Source: Cryoendolithus antarcticus (lineage: Eukaryota; Ascomycota; Dothideomycetes; Cladosporiales; Cladosporiaceae). Taken from it: a stretch of 64,000 bases of DNA. The notes under the pieces were generated by a model. That model had not been told where the DNA came from and did no database searches. It saw only the letters and a program-made list of their open reading frames with translations. Below, piece by piece: positions 42,293-53,947 of this stretch (positions within the stretch are counted from its first letter, which is position 1; each line of letters begins with the position of its first letter). A program made the translations under genes and the position numbers. The stretch is from NCBI GenBank assembly GCA_002077065.1, contig NAJO01000032.1, forward strand, positions 434,001 to 498,000. The letters are read 5' to 3'.

Positions 42293-43366
42293 CTATGCAA
42301 CGCGAGGTCCGATCATTTCCCTTTGGCCGGGCTCTGGCTCTGTGATACTGTAAGTGGTACATTCAGGTGGGTGAATAGCTACTAGGCTTACCCTACGACT
42401 CTTCTCTGGACTCTCTTCGCGCCCGAATTGCGACTTACCAGGGCTCTTGGACTGTTGCAACATGTCAGCCACTAAGGATGCAGGATCGATAATTCAAGCT
42501 CGGAAGACTTACTGGTGAGCGCTTATTCTCCTTCTGCGGACTGGCAGACTGTTGCAGGTCTTCGTCAGCAATGTCCACTTTCGTTCATCTACACATAGCG
42601 CACAGCCACTCACCCTTCCAGTCAGAGCCCCAACGGCGCTTTGCGCAAGGCTGCCAACACTCTCCACAACAGCCTGCGCGCCACTCCCGACCTTCTCAGC
42701 AAAGCTCTCAACCTCCCCCCCTTTCTTCCCAATCACCTTCTTCGCCCCTTTCTTAGCAACGTCCTTCGCCGTATCCTCAACAGTACCTTGATCGCCGCCC
42801 TCGCAGCTGCTGCAGGTGTCGGAGTGCCACTCGCACCCGTCAGGTCCGCAAGCGATGTAGCCACCTCTGGAGCCGGAAATGTGCGTCGATTTCTTCTTCC
42901 CAGCAGCTGCGACCTTCTGTGCCGGTTTCTTGACTGCCGGCTTAGCTTTCGCGGCGGCTTTTTTTCCTGCGGGCTTAGCTTTCTTCTCGACCTTCTTCGC
43001 AGCTGGCTTCGCGGCGGCGGCAGCCTTCTTCGTAGCAGGCTTAGCCTTCGCAGCCGTGGCTTTGGCCGCAGGCTTCGCTGTCGGAGCAGCTTTCTTCGGC
43101 GCAGCCTTCTTCGCGGCAGGCTTCTTGGCAGCGGGCTTCTTCACCCCAGCATCCTTAGCCGCAGGTGCCTTCTTTTTCGGCTTCGCGGCGACGGACTTCG
43201 CTCCAGCCCCAGACCCAGACTTAGCCTTCTTCGCCGCGGCCGCGTCGATTGTATTCGTCTTCGCTTGACGCGTAGGAGCTTTGCGTGTGCCTTTCTTGGG
43301 CGAGCCTGTTCTCGGCGCCGCCTTCTTCGCGGACGCCTTCGGTTTAGCAGGCGATGTGGGAGACAT
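42293..43366 (-). CDS. Histone-H1-tail-like Lys/Ala/Pro-rich protein with Cys cluster
   Basis: Proposed exons are 43366-42614, 42548-42513 and 42451-42293, with GTGAGT..CAACAG and GTAAGT..CAACAG introns; about 315 residues, the last exon's end being uncertain. Residues 1 to about 165 are packed with AAKKPA-type repeats (KKPAAKKPAAKKAAPKKAA) as in H1 C-terminal tails, so DNA or chromatin binding is plausible. No winged-helix globular domain is present. After the basic tail comes a cysteine-rich motif (ACGPDGCEWHSDTCSSCEGG) and an amphipathic helix-forming stretch (EVESFAEKVGSGAQAVVESV), neither of which belongs to H1. A 119-bp 5' UTR intron is likely (donor GTGAGT at 43507-43502, acceptor near 43389). 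ATG 43366 is the first start; the frame upstream is open only to a GTG. Confidence 0.72.
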
Positions 43367-43861
43367 CGGGAGATCGGGACCGAGGCAGCTGGGAGGGAAG
43401 TCAGTGACTGCGCCCGCAACTTTCGCGGTAGGGTGTAGAAATGCATGCAACTGCAACTGGCCAGCGTAACGGGCTTGAGCTTGCAAAGGGTCTGGTAGAT
43501 GACTCACGTTAGTGCACAGGCTGGTACGGAGTCTTTGCGTGGAGGCGGTAGCATACGCATAGCCTTGCGGACGAGCAATACAGTATATGCCTGAGTGCGC
43601 GATATTCCTGATGCTGGGTGGATGCGACTGTCACGAAGCTGTCTTGCGCGATGAAGTCGAGACTAGCGTGCAGGTCACGAGGCACGTCGAAACATAAACA
43701 AACCCTCGGCCGTATCCAGTCTGGCTCGTGTGATGTTTTGGAGTTTGACTTCTGCGGAATGCTCAAAATTCTATGACTGCAATTTCTTTGCGAAGTCCAT
43801 TCCGCATTCCAGCCAGAACACCAACATCTCATCCGTAATGTCTGCTTCGGGCCGATCATTA
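43367..43861. other. Intergenic region, H1-like promoter and leader
   Basis: Separates the H1-like gene from the upstream NAD-GDH stop, same strand. It holds the inferred 5' UTR intron; no other gene was seen. Confidence 0.55.
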
Positions 43862-46800
43862 TCACTGCCCGTTGATCGCAGCCTTCGATCGACTCATCCT
43901 CGAGTTCATGAACGCGAAGAAGCTCACAGGCGAAGCTGATGTGCCCATACTATAGATGAACCTGCTTGCCAGGAAGGAGCCGAAGATGGCTTTGAGGTAG
44001 TTGATCGGCACCTGTACATCATCGAGTCAGCAATCGTGCTCTTTGCATCGCAATCAGGACGGAGACACTCACCCTCTCCATAATCTTCTCCAGCCCAACC
44101 TGCTGCAGCAAAAGCTGTGGCAACGCATCACTCAAGACACTCCTCCGCAACTCAACATTATCCCACAGCTCCGTAGCCTGCAACTCCTCGTCCATCCTTG
44201 TGATAGCCACACTCAATCGATCACTCAGAATACTCCTGCTCTCCCCTGTCGCCTCACCCTCCCGCCACAAAACCTCAAACTCCAGCCTTGCGTTTTCCCG
44301 AATGGTAGCCTGCACTTGCCTCACGTACTCTTCGTAGAACGCCGGCACAGTCCCATCAGGGCGGACACACATGTGTTCTATAAAGCCCGCGTCGTCGAAG
44401 GACAGCGAGGCCAGGACTTCGAGAGACGACGATGTAACGCCGCCTTTATTCGCGGAGGCGTCTTTGAAGATCACCGTGCCGGCCTTCTCCAGGCGGAGCT
44501 TGGCTTCTTGCGTGATGAACAAATTCGCGCCTTCAACGATGTACGGGATGCAAGGTTTGCCAGCTTTGATCAGCTTCGTGGCGGTCGAGAAGTCTATGCT
44601 CTCTGGTCTGCCGCCGCAGGGAACGAAGATATCGTAATGTTCTTGGTTGCGGAGGTGGAAGGTGTTGCGGAAGGTGGTGCCGTTGTTGATGACTTCGCCG
44701 GAGGGGAGGGTCAGATTGGAGTCTTCTACTAGGACGCGGTAGCCTGCTGAGGAGAGCTTGGAGGCGGCGAAGTCTGAAACCATCTTCCGGTTCTTTGCTA
44801 GACGGAGGAGCTCAGTGCGGTCTAGACCATTGGGATCGACGAGTACGCCGGAGCCGTCGACGATGGCCACGTACTTCTCGTTGCCGAGAAGGATCTCATT
44901 GGAGCCCAGGTCGCCATCTGGACCGCCAGTCTGCAGCTTGCGGACCTCCCGCTCGTCAAGATTGAGCTTGCGGTAGATGCCTAGTACGTACTCACGCACA
45001 CTAAGCGTAGTCATGCCGTAGCGATCGTGGGGGATGCCGCCAAGCTTAGGGGATTTGCCCGTGAAGAAGGACTTCCACCAAGGTGCGCCGCGAATGCGAG
45101 CGTGCTCTGTTGCCCAGTCGACGAGATCGGCGGTGTTCTCATCAGGACCCATAAACAGGATCTCCTCTTTGCCGTGCAGATCGACGATCGGATCCTTAAT
45201 GCCAGGGCTTGTAGGTGGTAGCAGCAGGTCCATGACTGAGTCGATGTACTTCTCGAATGCTACTCGAGCCTTGTCTTGGTGAAGAAAGTCAAGTAAGATA
45301 ACACCCTTGCTGCCGCCTTCGGGGATATCCTTGTTCTTCTTTTGTTGAGTATTCGCCAAATTGTAGTTCTCGTCGAACATGGAGCGGGCGTTGATGCCAT
45401 ACGCTTCGCGGCTCCTAGACTTGACAATGCGAATGCCACCACGCGCGATGTCGCGGAAGCGGAGATGGAAGCCTCTGAACTCCGAGCTGATCACTAAAAA
45501 CATGCCGTAGAGTGGTTGAGGATATTCCTCTACTGGCAAGAAGGTGGGGTTTAGTCGGAACGACAGAGCGACTTTGGTGGGTGTGTAGAAGTTTGTCTTC
45601 AGCACGGAGCTGTTGAAGACGCGGAAAGCTGTCATAACCATCTCGTGATGCTCGTTGACGGCGGTCTTTGAGATGAGCGTAGCCAGCTCGGAGTCTGTAA
45701 GTGCCCTGTCGATCGTCATCCGCTGATACGAGAGAGTCGGGAGGAAGTTGTCTTCCTCACCACGCGTCTGAACGTAATGCGTGTTGGCGAAAGCTAAGTA
45801 CAGCGGGCGGACTAGAACAGGGTACTGGTTGATGATCTCGAGGATGTAGTCTGCGGTGAAAGTCTCGTTTCTCAGCCGCTTCTTCAGCTTGCCCAGAATC
45901 TCGGCGTGTGCATTGTTGTTGCTGTCGAGCATCGTTGCCAGTGTGTTATACTCGCTACCCAGACGATTGAGGAAATGCTGCACGAAGATCCAGACGCAAT
46001 GGGCGTATATCGACTCCTGCAACGACATCTTGCCGGCGATGAAGTGCGCCTGAAACTTGTTCTGTGGTATGCAGTACAAAAGTGATATCTCCTTGGTGAT
46101 TTGGTGGATGCTGGCTTCTATCGGAGGGTGCTTGCTCGAGCTGTTTGGCGAGGGTCTGAGGTAGATCGACATGATTGTGATTCCGTTTGAGAACTGCTCG
46201 ACGTACTTCCTCGAAGACGTCAGGCCGTAGTAGTGATAGAGGTTGCTCAACGCAGAGAACAAGCCCAACGCACTACCTTGCTTGAAGCCCACGATGAGTC
46301 GCTTCTCTCGCTGACCCTCGACGTCGTACATATCGATCACGGGTCCAGTTCGCTGGACAGCTTGATCCATGATTCCCTGGTACACCTGCTTCGTGTTCTT
46401 CGTGGTCTTCTGCAAGAATCTCTCATCTCCAAGCACTTCAATCCTCGTCTCGCCCACTTCGGGAGTCTTGTTCTTGAAGCTCGCCTGGTACACGAAGTAG
46501 CACCGAATCGACTGCACTGCCGCATCCGAGCTCGTAGCCCTGAATGTCTCCACTCGGAAGCTCTTCGCGCCTCGGCTGCCATCCAGATACTTCGTCTCCA
46601 GCCTTTCCTCGTACTTCGGTCCACCAGCGTTGGTGATTCCTGGCGTGCTCGTATCGATGTACACCGCATGATCTACATCCTCCTTGTCCAGCTGGATCTG
46701 GATCGGTCCGTCTCCACCTCCTCTGGCATAGGCAGCCACCTTCGCAGCCCAAAGCGAATGAATGTGACTCGCAATCGCCGCTACACTCTCTGTGCTGAAG

Positions 46801-47108
46801 TACATATCGTCGATCCCCAGAGCGTTGTAGAACCATTCCGTCTCGGTCTTCACGAAGTCTTCTGGGATGAATTCGGCAGCATCTAGCTCGGTCATGACAT
46901 CCTCCATCTGCTTCGCTTTGCCCTCGAACTTGGGTGCGACATAGCCGCTGCCGCTCTCATGCAGTACGTGCGGGTTGGGAGAGCCTGGCACACCGAGATG
47001 TGTGGGCTGAGGGGAGGGGTGTCTGGAGGGTTCGCGGATGACGGTGTCGAGTAGCTTGTTGTGCGGCTGTGTGGTGCCATTTGCGCCGTTCGGTGTAAGT
47101 GAGGCCAT
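43862..47108 (-). CDS. GDH2: NAD-specific glutamate dehydrogenase (large type)
   Basis: Catabolic enzyme that oxidises glutamate to 2-oxoglutarate and ammonium with NAD+. Exons 47108-44073 and 44011-43862 around a 61-bp phase-0 intron (donor GTGAGT, acceptor TACAG) give 1061 residues, the normal length of the ~115-kDa fungal enzyme. The catalytic region contains RDIARGGIRIVKSR, NLANTQQKKNKDIPEGGSKG and the nucleotide-fold stretch KYVAIVDGSGVLVDPNG; later CGGRPESIDF and IVEGANLFITQEAKLRLE match the family. The last exon adds VPINYLKAIFGSFLASRFIY and SPVSFFAFM, conserved at the C-terminus. The protein is cytosolic or mitochondrial depending on species; no clear presequence is seen here. Confidence 0.98.
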
Positions 47109-47932
47109 GGCTGCAGATTCTGCTCTCGAGGAGCTTGGTAGTAGGTGCGTGAAGTCCGGAATCTCAGTCCATGGAATGTCTTCCTGAAGGAAATCTGACA
47201 GAGTCAGGAAAGCGGCGATTTAGTAGTACTGTCGGTTCGTCAGAGTCTTACGAGTAGATCGTCACGCTTTGAGGCGGCCCGCCACGTATAAGTATAGCTT
47301 TCTAATACCTCAGCCTCCGAGTGCTTGGGAGGGTCTCAAGCAAGACAGCCTTACCACCCAATCGCGGGAGTAAGCTCTTATCAAAGGCGGTGACACGGGA
47401 GGAGGATTGTGGAAAACGGTGCAAGGAGATCTTCGCTCAATACCTCTATACTGTGTTGTGGCAGGCGCTGCTCTTCGCTACCAACCACTCGCGTGCTATT
47501 CGTAATAACAAGGTCATCAGCTGTTCTGCGATAAAAACATCGCGGCAACAGTCGGCACAGTACGAGCTTGGTGCCGCTAGCAACATGCGCCTCCTCGGCC
47601 ACGCATCCGGTACCTGAATGCGAATGGAATCGGGTGAGCCGTGCCTGCAGATCACTTCCAGCACACGAGACCTGCGCCGTGGCGTCTTCTCACGTGCACC
47701 ACAAAAGTCACGATGCTGCATTGCAACGAATCGATACTGCGGGCATGACACATGGCGACCATGGTACGGACACATGGGTACATCGTTACGTCAAACTCTG
47801 CCGTCAGGAACCAAGCCACAGCTGCCACAACTCCTACTCCGTGTACGCGAGCAGGTCATGGCAGCTCTCACGCACTTGTCGGGCCGGTAAGACCAATGGC
47901 TTCATTGTTCCACAGATTCTTCTTCTGGTCCA
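47109..47932. other. Intergenic region, GDH2 promoter
   Basis: About 820 bp between two minus-strand genes; no gene, repeat or tRNA seen. Confidence 0.6.
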
Positions 47933-49720
47933 CTACAACGCACACTGCGTCCCGTTCATAGTACAGAATGGCATCTGAATCGGCTCCGCCCTCACTCCCC
48001 TAGCCACAAGTCGTTCCCTCATCTCACTCAACCTGGGACTCGCTGTAATCTGACTCCGATTCTGCCCAAACTCGTCCTTAGCCCCCGACCACAACACCTC
48101 TCCCGCCGCGCAAGCCCGCGGCCAGACCATCTGATCCAAATTCACAGCATCAGTCTGCTCGCTCCAAATATGCGCTTCTCCACCAACGACGAACTGCGTT
48201 GCGTTCGCAGGAACGCCAGACAGCGGATCGTAGGAGTACATCACGCGCCAGTTGTGGCGAGGAGAGCAGTAGTCTGGGTAAGGCCAGTACTGGGCTGAGG
48301 AAGCGCCGGGGCGGAAGTCGAGCCATTGTCCTTGACCGCAGTCGAGGTACCAGTAATTGTAATTGCCGGCTATGACTCTGTAGCCTTTGCTCGCTATGGC
48401 TGCGACGTTCTCATCGCTTTGCCAACTGTTAATCAGCGTTTGAGAGGGGAGGGTAAGGTTCCAGGTTAGTAGCATTTCTTCCCAGACCAGGGGTGTAAAG
48501 TTCGCGGATATGATCTGGGCCATGTTGCGGTCCATGAACTTCTGCATCAGAGGTTGCAGTATCTCAGTGGAGTTCGAGCCGACCGTGTCGTCGAGGTTGT
48601 AGGCGTTGAGATTGACCTCGTCGCCGCCGAGGTGGAAGTATTGGGTCAATGGCTTCAGACGCGGAAGCAAATCCTCGAACAGCTTCTCCAAGAAGTCGTA
48701 CACAGCAGTCGAGTCCAGCTTGAGCGTGCCAGACGGCGGCTCAGCAGCATAGGTATCCCAGTCCGGCAAGACTTCGAACGCAGCAATCAGCTCCGGATGA
48801 CTGAATGCAATAGACGATGTGTGACCGGGCTGATCAATCTCCATCACTACCTGCACACCTAGCAACGAGCCGTACTCCTGCAGCGCCCTCACATCCTCGG
48901 GTGAGTACTTCTGGAACGCAATATATGCGCCCTTATCTGCCAACTCTGGCATCGACGGGATCTCCAAAGGCCAGGACTGCGAGTCTGTGATGTGCCAGTG
49001 CAGGCGGTTGAACTTGCTGTAAGCTAAGGCGTCAACAGTGCGGTACAAGTCGACCATCGGCTTGAACGTCCGCGAAGTGTCGACATTCAGACCTCGCCAC
49101 GCGAACTTCGGGGCGTCGGTAATTGACACAGGTGAGAAACTCGTGTATGCCCCGCCATCAGTGTGCTCGAAGAAGAGCTGCGTGAACGTCGTCAGGCCGT
49201 ACGACAGTCCGATAGAGGACGAAGCTGTGATCGTGACATCGCCGCTCTCCGTCACGGTAAGCTTATACGCCTCACTGACGCTTCCCAGCGCAGGCTTGAG
49301 GATATCTGCAGGATCCGTGGCGTTCTGCTGGAGAGAGATGCTCTTGATGAAGACCTTGTCATTGCAGTCCGGCTCGAAGTCCGAGGATCTTGGATGGAAC
49401 TTCCACGGTACGAACAGCTTCCCGAACAGTGTATCATGAGTCCTCTGGATCGCATTGGAAACGATCTGATGTGTAGCTGAGCCGTTCCCACTCCAGGACG
49501 GGCGGTAAGCGTTCAATGATGTCTGTAAGGAATGAGATGAGTGAGGGTCAGGCTGGCTGCCCGCCAGAGGAGATTCAAGTACCTGTCCCGCGCCATTGTA
49601 GGTGATCTTGACACTTGGCTCGATCCAAAGCGTTGTGTTCCCGTGAGTGTAGGTAGACGGTATTGGCCAAATAGCCCAAGCAGTGGGAAGGTAGAGGATA
49701 CTGGTAAGTAGAAGCCGCAT
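47933..49720 (-). CDS. nagA: Secreted beta-N-acetylhexosaminidase (GH20)
   Basis: Releases terminal GlcNAc from chitin oligomers outside the cell. Signal peptide MRLLLTSILYLPTAWA begins at ATG 49720. I place a 60-bp intron at 49523-49582 (donor GTACTT, CTGAC branch site, acceptor TTACAG), giving exons 49720-49583 and 49522-47933 and 575 residues; because the intron length is a multiple of three and has no stop, the unspliced frame would encode 595. The GH20 chitobiase N-terminal domain is followed by the TIM barrel with AWRGLNVDTSRTF, NRLHWHITDSQSWP, and the catalytic Asp-Glu pair HLGGDEVN (Asp347-Glu348 spliced). Later WQSDENV, VIAGNYNYWYLDCG and GGEAHIWSEQTD line the active site. Many N-glycosylation sequons agree with secretion. 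Confidence 0.96.
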   Translation of the reverse strand: MRLLLTSILYLPTAWAIWPIPSTYTHGNTTLWIEPSVKITYNGAGQVLESPLAGSQPDPHSSHSLQTSLNAYRPSWSGNGSATHQIVSNAIQRTHDTLFGKLFVPWKFHPRSSDFEPDCNDKVFIKSISLQQNATDPADILKPALGSVSEAYKLTVTESGDVTITASSSIGLSYGLTTFTQLFFEHTDGGAYTSFSPVSITDAPKFAWRGLNVDTSRTFKPMVDLYRTVDALAYSKFNRLHWHITDSQSWPLEIPSMPELADKGAYIAFQKYSPEDVRALQEYGSLLGVQVVMEIDQPGHTSSIAFSHPELIAAFEVLPDWDTYAAEPPSGTLKLDSTAVYDFLEKLFEDLLPRLKPLTQYFHLGGDEVNLNAYNLDDTVGSNSTEILQPLMQKFMDRNMAQIISANFTPLVWEEMLLTWNLTLPSQTLINSWQSDENVAAIASKGYRVIAGNYNYWYLDCGQGQWLDFRPGASSAQYWPYPDYCSPRHNWRVMYSYDPLSGVPANATQFVVGGEAHIWSEQTDAVNLDQMVWPRACAAGEVLWSGAKDEFGQNRSQITASPRLSEMRERLVARGVRAEPIQMPFCTMNGTQCAL

Positions 49721-50469
49721 GATAGCGATTTACAGATGTGTAGAGAAGACCAGGTAGGTCACTCGGAACCCAGTCCAGGTAAAACAATGGCTTATGTACT
49801 CAGGTCTATTCGCATGGCACCCCAGCTCATCTTGGTACTACGGGCCTCCTGCTATTACGGCCCAATACTAGTGCTAGCAGAAAGCTGCGGGGTCATGTTG
49901 TTGATGTTACTCTGTGGATGTCTCACACCGCATGAGGTGGAGTCTGTTCTGACGTACGGTGCTCTGCTAGTAGGATGCAGAACCAGCTTACTTGCCTAGC
50001 GATTTGCCTTATCTCTGCATCGCATCGCATCGTGTCCGTGTGCATGTGCTTGTACCGACCTCGGAAGCGGGTGTGATTGTTGCTGCAGTTGTACAAGGAC
50101 GTGAGACAGGCACAAAAGTCAAAAGAATTGACGGAAGGCGCCACGATCGAGCTTGCCTGTTGCCATGACATAAATTGCCGACGCGACTCGACAAAAGTCA
50201 ATTGCCAAACGTTTTTGAATAAACAGCCTGTTCCTATCAGCTGTCAAGCAATAATTCAAGCACGACTAGTCTTACGGATGAGGTTGCACATGAGGTCGTC
50301 TCGACGGGAGCCCTGCAGTGCAACCTGATAGCCGAGTCCGCAACGCCCACCCCTGCACCACAAGCCGGACGACTGCATTGTACATGTGAGCCCCATCTCA
50401 CGAGGCTGCTTTTTGTACATGTGCTCGGACGGTATGTCGTGTTGCACTTTACGACCTGCTGAGAATACA
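49721..50469. other. Intergenic region
   Basis: GH20 promoter and PRO2 3' flank; no gene seen. Confidence 0.6.
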
Positions 50470-51921
50470 CTACAAGGTCAATTTCTTGTGCGTGTACTGC
50501 CTTCCACCGCTCCCATACATGGCTGCACCCTGCCCACTGCCCGCGAGACGATACTCATGAATCATCAATCCCTCCAGTCCCACAGGCCCCCTTGCATGCA
50601 CTTTGTTGGTGCTGATGCCAACCTCTGTGCCGAAGCCAAACCTCATACCGTCGCAAAATCGCGTGCTGCAGTTCCAGAACTTGCACGCAGAGTCGACTCC
50701 ATTGCAGAAGCGGTCTGCAACGTCTCTGCTCGCTGTAATGATTGCGTCTGTGTGATGAGAGCCATGCTCGTTGATGTGGTCGATAGCTGCATCGACTGCG
50801 GATGTTGAGCCATTGGGTTTCGAGGGTATAGTGCGTATGGCTACAACAAGGTCGAGGAACTCGGTTGCAAAGTCTTCATCGTTGGCAGCAGTGATGTACT
50901 GATGAGTGCTCGAATCCAGCTTCGACTCTAGCGCTTCTTTCGATGCCGAATCGCAGCGCAGACTCACGCCTTTAGCAATTAGAGCTGATGCAACGTCTGG
51001 CAGCACCGTGCTCAATACATCTTCGTTCACGAGCAACGTCTCCACCGCATTGCACGCTGCCGGGTAGTCCGTCTTCGAATCGACCACAACATTCACGGTC
51101 ATCTCTTTGTCAGCGTCCGAGTGAATGTAGAGACTACATAGACCGTCCGCATGACCCATAACGGGCATGTGTGCTTTGCGCTGGCAGTAGCTGACCAGCT
51201 CGTTCGAGCCACGCGGGATCACTAAGTCGATGTACTTGCTCAGCTCCAGTAAGGAGTCGATCGCATCACGGGTAGCTACCAATTGTATCGAGTCGTTGGG
51301 AACCTCAGTCCTGTCCAGTGCTTTCGAGATGACCGACGCGATGACCTTGAAGGACTCTGTTGACTCCTTCCCACCCTTGAGGATAGCTGCATTCGCCGAC
51401 TTGATCGCGAGCGATGCGATGTTTGCAATGACTTCAGGCCGTGCTTCGAAGATGATGAGGAGCACACCGATTGGACACGTCTGTCGTTGCAGGATGAGGC
51501 CGTTGTCAAGCTCTGTTCGTAAGTCCACCCTGCCGACTTTGAACAGTCAGCAGGGTGAGCAAGCTGAAAGAAAACTGTGTTGAGGGAGAAAGACAGGAGA
51601 AAGTGTAACGGTCTACCTACCTGGGTCGTCGAGGTCTCTGACATCTCGTATGCCCTGCAGCATGTCGTCGAATTTGCCTGGTCTTGAAAGATCGAGTCTC
51701 TTGACTATGCTAGGGTTCAGCTTGCCGTCCTTCGCAGACTGCTTTGCAAGCTCGAGATCTTTCGCGTTGGCAGCGAGAATGTCGTCTCGTGCAGCAGCAA
51801 GTCCATCGTAGACTGCATCCAGTGCACTATTCCGCGCTGCTGTAGACAGTGTTGCCAGCTTTCGTGAAGAAGTCTTCGCTGCACGAGCAGCCTCTTCGGG
51901 CGAAGCGTTAGTGAGCGACAT
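50470..51921 (-). CDS. PRO2: Gamma-glutamyl phosphate reductase
   Basis: Second step of proline synthesis: NADPH reduction of gamma-glutamyl phosphate to glutamate semialdehyde. Exons 51921-51617 and 51529-50470 with an 87-bp intron give 454 residues. Two overlapping donors exist (GTAGGT and GTAGAC); only the second keeps the frame and produces DLDDPGRVDLRTELDNGL, the family's conserved junction. Other hallmarks: PIGVLLIIFEARPEV, SANAAILKGGKES, DLVIPRGSNELV, the catalytic Cys261 in DYPAACNAVETLL, and FGFGTEVGISTNKVHARGPV near the end. ALDH-like fold, cytosolic. It is divergently placed from the Crh-type wall enzyme, 451 bp away. Confidence 0.97.
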
Positions 51922-52372
51922 TACAACCTGGTGTTCTCCTCACTGCCTGCTTCGTTATGATATTCAAAAGGATCTCCACGACCTGCGTGAAAGCGGACGA
52001 AATTGTATGGAAGACTCACATTTCGGCATCGAAAGTGCTGCGGGCTTCTAGCGCGCGGGACACACGCGTTTCCGCTCCGCAGCCACAGCCGCTGTCCAGC
52101 CAACCACCTCGACCAGCCATCTTCTCTTCCCGCCAACAAATCACCACGCTCCAACCCTGCAACTAGCAAGCAGTAGCCAGCATACAACCCGTCAGCACAC
52201 ACATTGTGACGCATCCAGTCTATGAAACAGTAGGTGGCTGGTCAGAAGCCTAGCCTTTGCCATAAGGTGTTTCCTTCCCTCGGGATTTCCTACATGCACA
52301 CCCGCCTTTCTGTGTTCACTTACATCCGAAGGCACCTTCAGCACAGCAAACATCCTTCGCAGCATCACTACA
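51922..52372. promoter_or_regulatory. Divergent promoter of PRO2 and the Crh-type gene
   Basis: A 451-bp interval between the two start codons, so both promoters lie within it. No TATA box or shared motif stands out. Confidence 0.5.
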
Positions 52373-53947
52373 ATGCTCTCGATCACAAAGATGCTCGCCA
52401 TGCGGTCGTCATTGCGACTAGCAGTCATGGCTACCATCACAGCAATCCTCTTCGCGGGACCATCATACCAGCAGACCTACAGCTCCTGCAACCCTACACA
52501 ACAGACTTGCCCGGGAGACATTGCACTTGGCCGTGCGACAGCAGTGGACTTCCGGTCTGGACCCTCGAGCGAGTTCACAGCACAAGGCAACCCGACGTAC
52601 GACTCGAACGGCGTCTCTTTCACAGTTGCCGGGCCGGGACAAGCACCACAGCTTAACTCGAACTGGTATATCATGTTTGGTCACGTAGAGGTGGTCATGA
52701 AAGCAGCGCCAGGGAGAGGCATTGTCAGCTCGTCGGTACTGCAGTCAGACGACCTGGATGAGATAGACTGGGAGTGGCTGGGCGCACAGAACGACCAAGT
52801 GCAAAGCAACTATTTCGGCAAGGGTCAGACGACGACGTACGACAGAGCTGCGACACATGCAGTCAGCAGCACACAAGGCAGCTTCCATACGTATACGATT
52901 GACTGGACGGAGAACCGCGTCGTCTGGCAAATCGACGGGACAACAGTGCGAGTGCTCAACGCGAATGAGGCCAATGGCCAATTCCCTCAAACACCTATGC
53001 AGTTCAAGCTTGGCGCATGGAGCGGAGGTGATCCAGGCAACCCAGAAGGCACAGTCAGCTGGTCTCAGGGTCCCACAGACTACTCCACCGGCCCCTTTAC
53101 AATGGTCGTCCAATCCTGCTCAGTGGTCGACTACTCCACAGGTACGAAGTACACCTACGGCGACACCAGCGGCGCTTGGTCGAGCATCATGTCCGAAGGT
53201 GGCGCCGTGAATGCCAACGCGGGCGCAGCGAGCGGTACCAATGCTGCGGCACCAGCCATCACCTCCATGTCGAATGGCAATATTGTGCCATTTTCGGGGA
53301 CTCACCGAAGCGACTCCAGCAACGCTGTCACACCGAGTGTCTACCCCTGGATTCCACAAGCAACGACCCTCAGTTCAGCGACAGTCTCCTACACGACTCT
53401 TCCCGGCCTTCCTTCAGGCTGGACAATCAGTGGCTCAGGCAAAGTGGTACCGCCTGCCAGCGCTGCGCCAGTGAGTAAGTCCCTAACCCCACATATCCCC
53501 AGCACAGTGCACGCACAGCTATACATGAACGTCTGCTAACAACATGGTCAGTCGACGTCCCCTCCAGCGCTCTTCTCATACTCCTCAGCAGTCTCTGCAG
53601 CGGGCTTCTGCTCGGCTTCCGGATATGAGCTTACCACTGGCTACGACCAACGAGGTTTCCTGACGACAGCATCGGTACCCATCGGCATCTCGACGGGCTT
53701 CGATGATCGTGGGTTCGCCACCACAATATACCCGAGTAATTGCGTAGCGAGAAATCTGCCTATGGCTGCGGGTGATATGCTGGGGACCAACAGTGCAGTG
53801 ACAAGTGCAGCTACTACGACAGGAGTTGTGGCTGTCACAACTGTGCCAGGGAAGTCTGAAGGGAAGAGATATGCCGCAGCGTGGATGGGCAGTGGCGCTG
53901 CTGCTGTAATGGCGGTTGGGTTTGCGGCTGTAGCTGCTATTGCATAG
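52373..53947 (+). CDS. Crh-family GH16 chitin-glucan transglycosylase with alternative C-termini
   Basis: Secreted wall enzyme that links chitin to beta-glucan. Signal peptide about residues 1-33 (several start ATGs are possible: 52373, 52391, 52400). The GH16 catalytic motif DEIDWEWLG carries Glu130, Asp132 and Glu134, followed by QSNYFGKGQT, and WQIDGTTVR. After a Ser/Thr-rich linker an intron ends at 53551 (CTAAC branch site, acceptor GTCAG). Two donors overlap by 4 bases: GTGAGT at 53471 and GTAAGT at 53475. The first joins to a frame ending at 53947 (497 residues) with a repeat-like GYDQRGFLTT / GFDDRGFATT segment and hydrophobic tail AAAVMAVGFAAVAAIA; the second joins to a frame ending at 53628 (392 residues) with tail SSALLILLSSLCSGLLLGF. 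Both tails look like GPI or membrane anchors. The alternative is that the last exon belongs to another gene. Confidence 0.88.
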
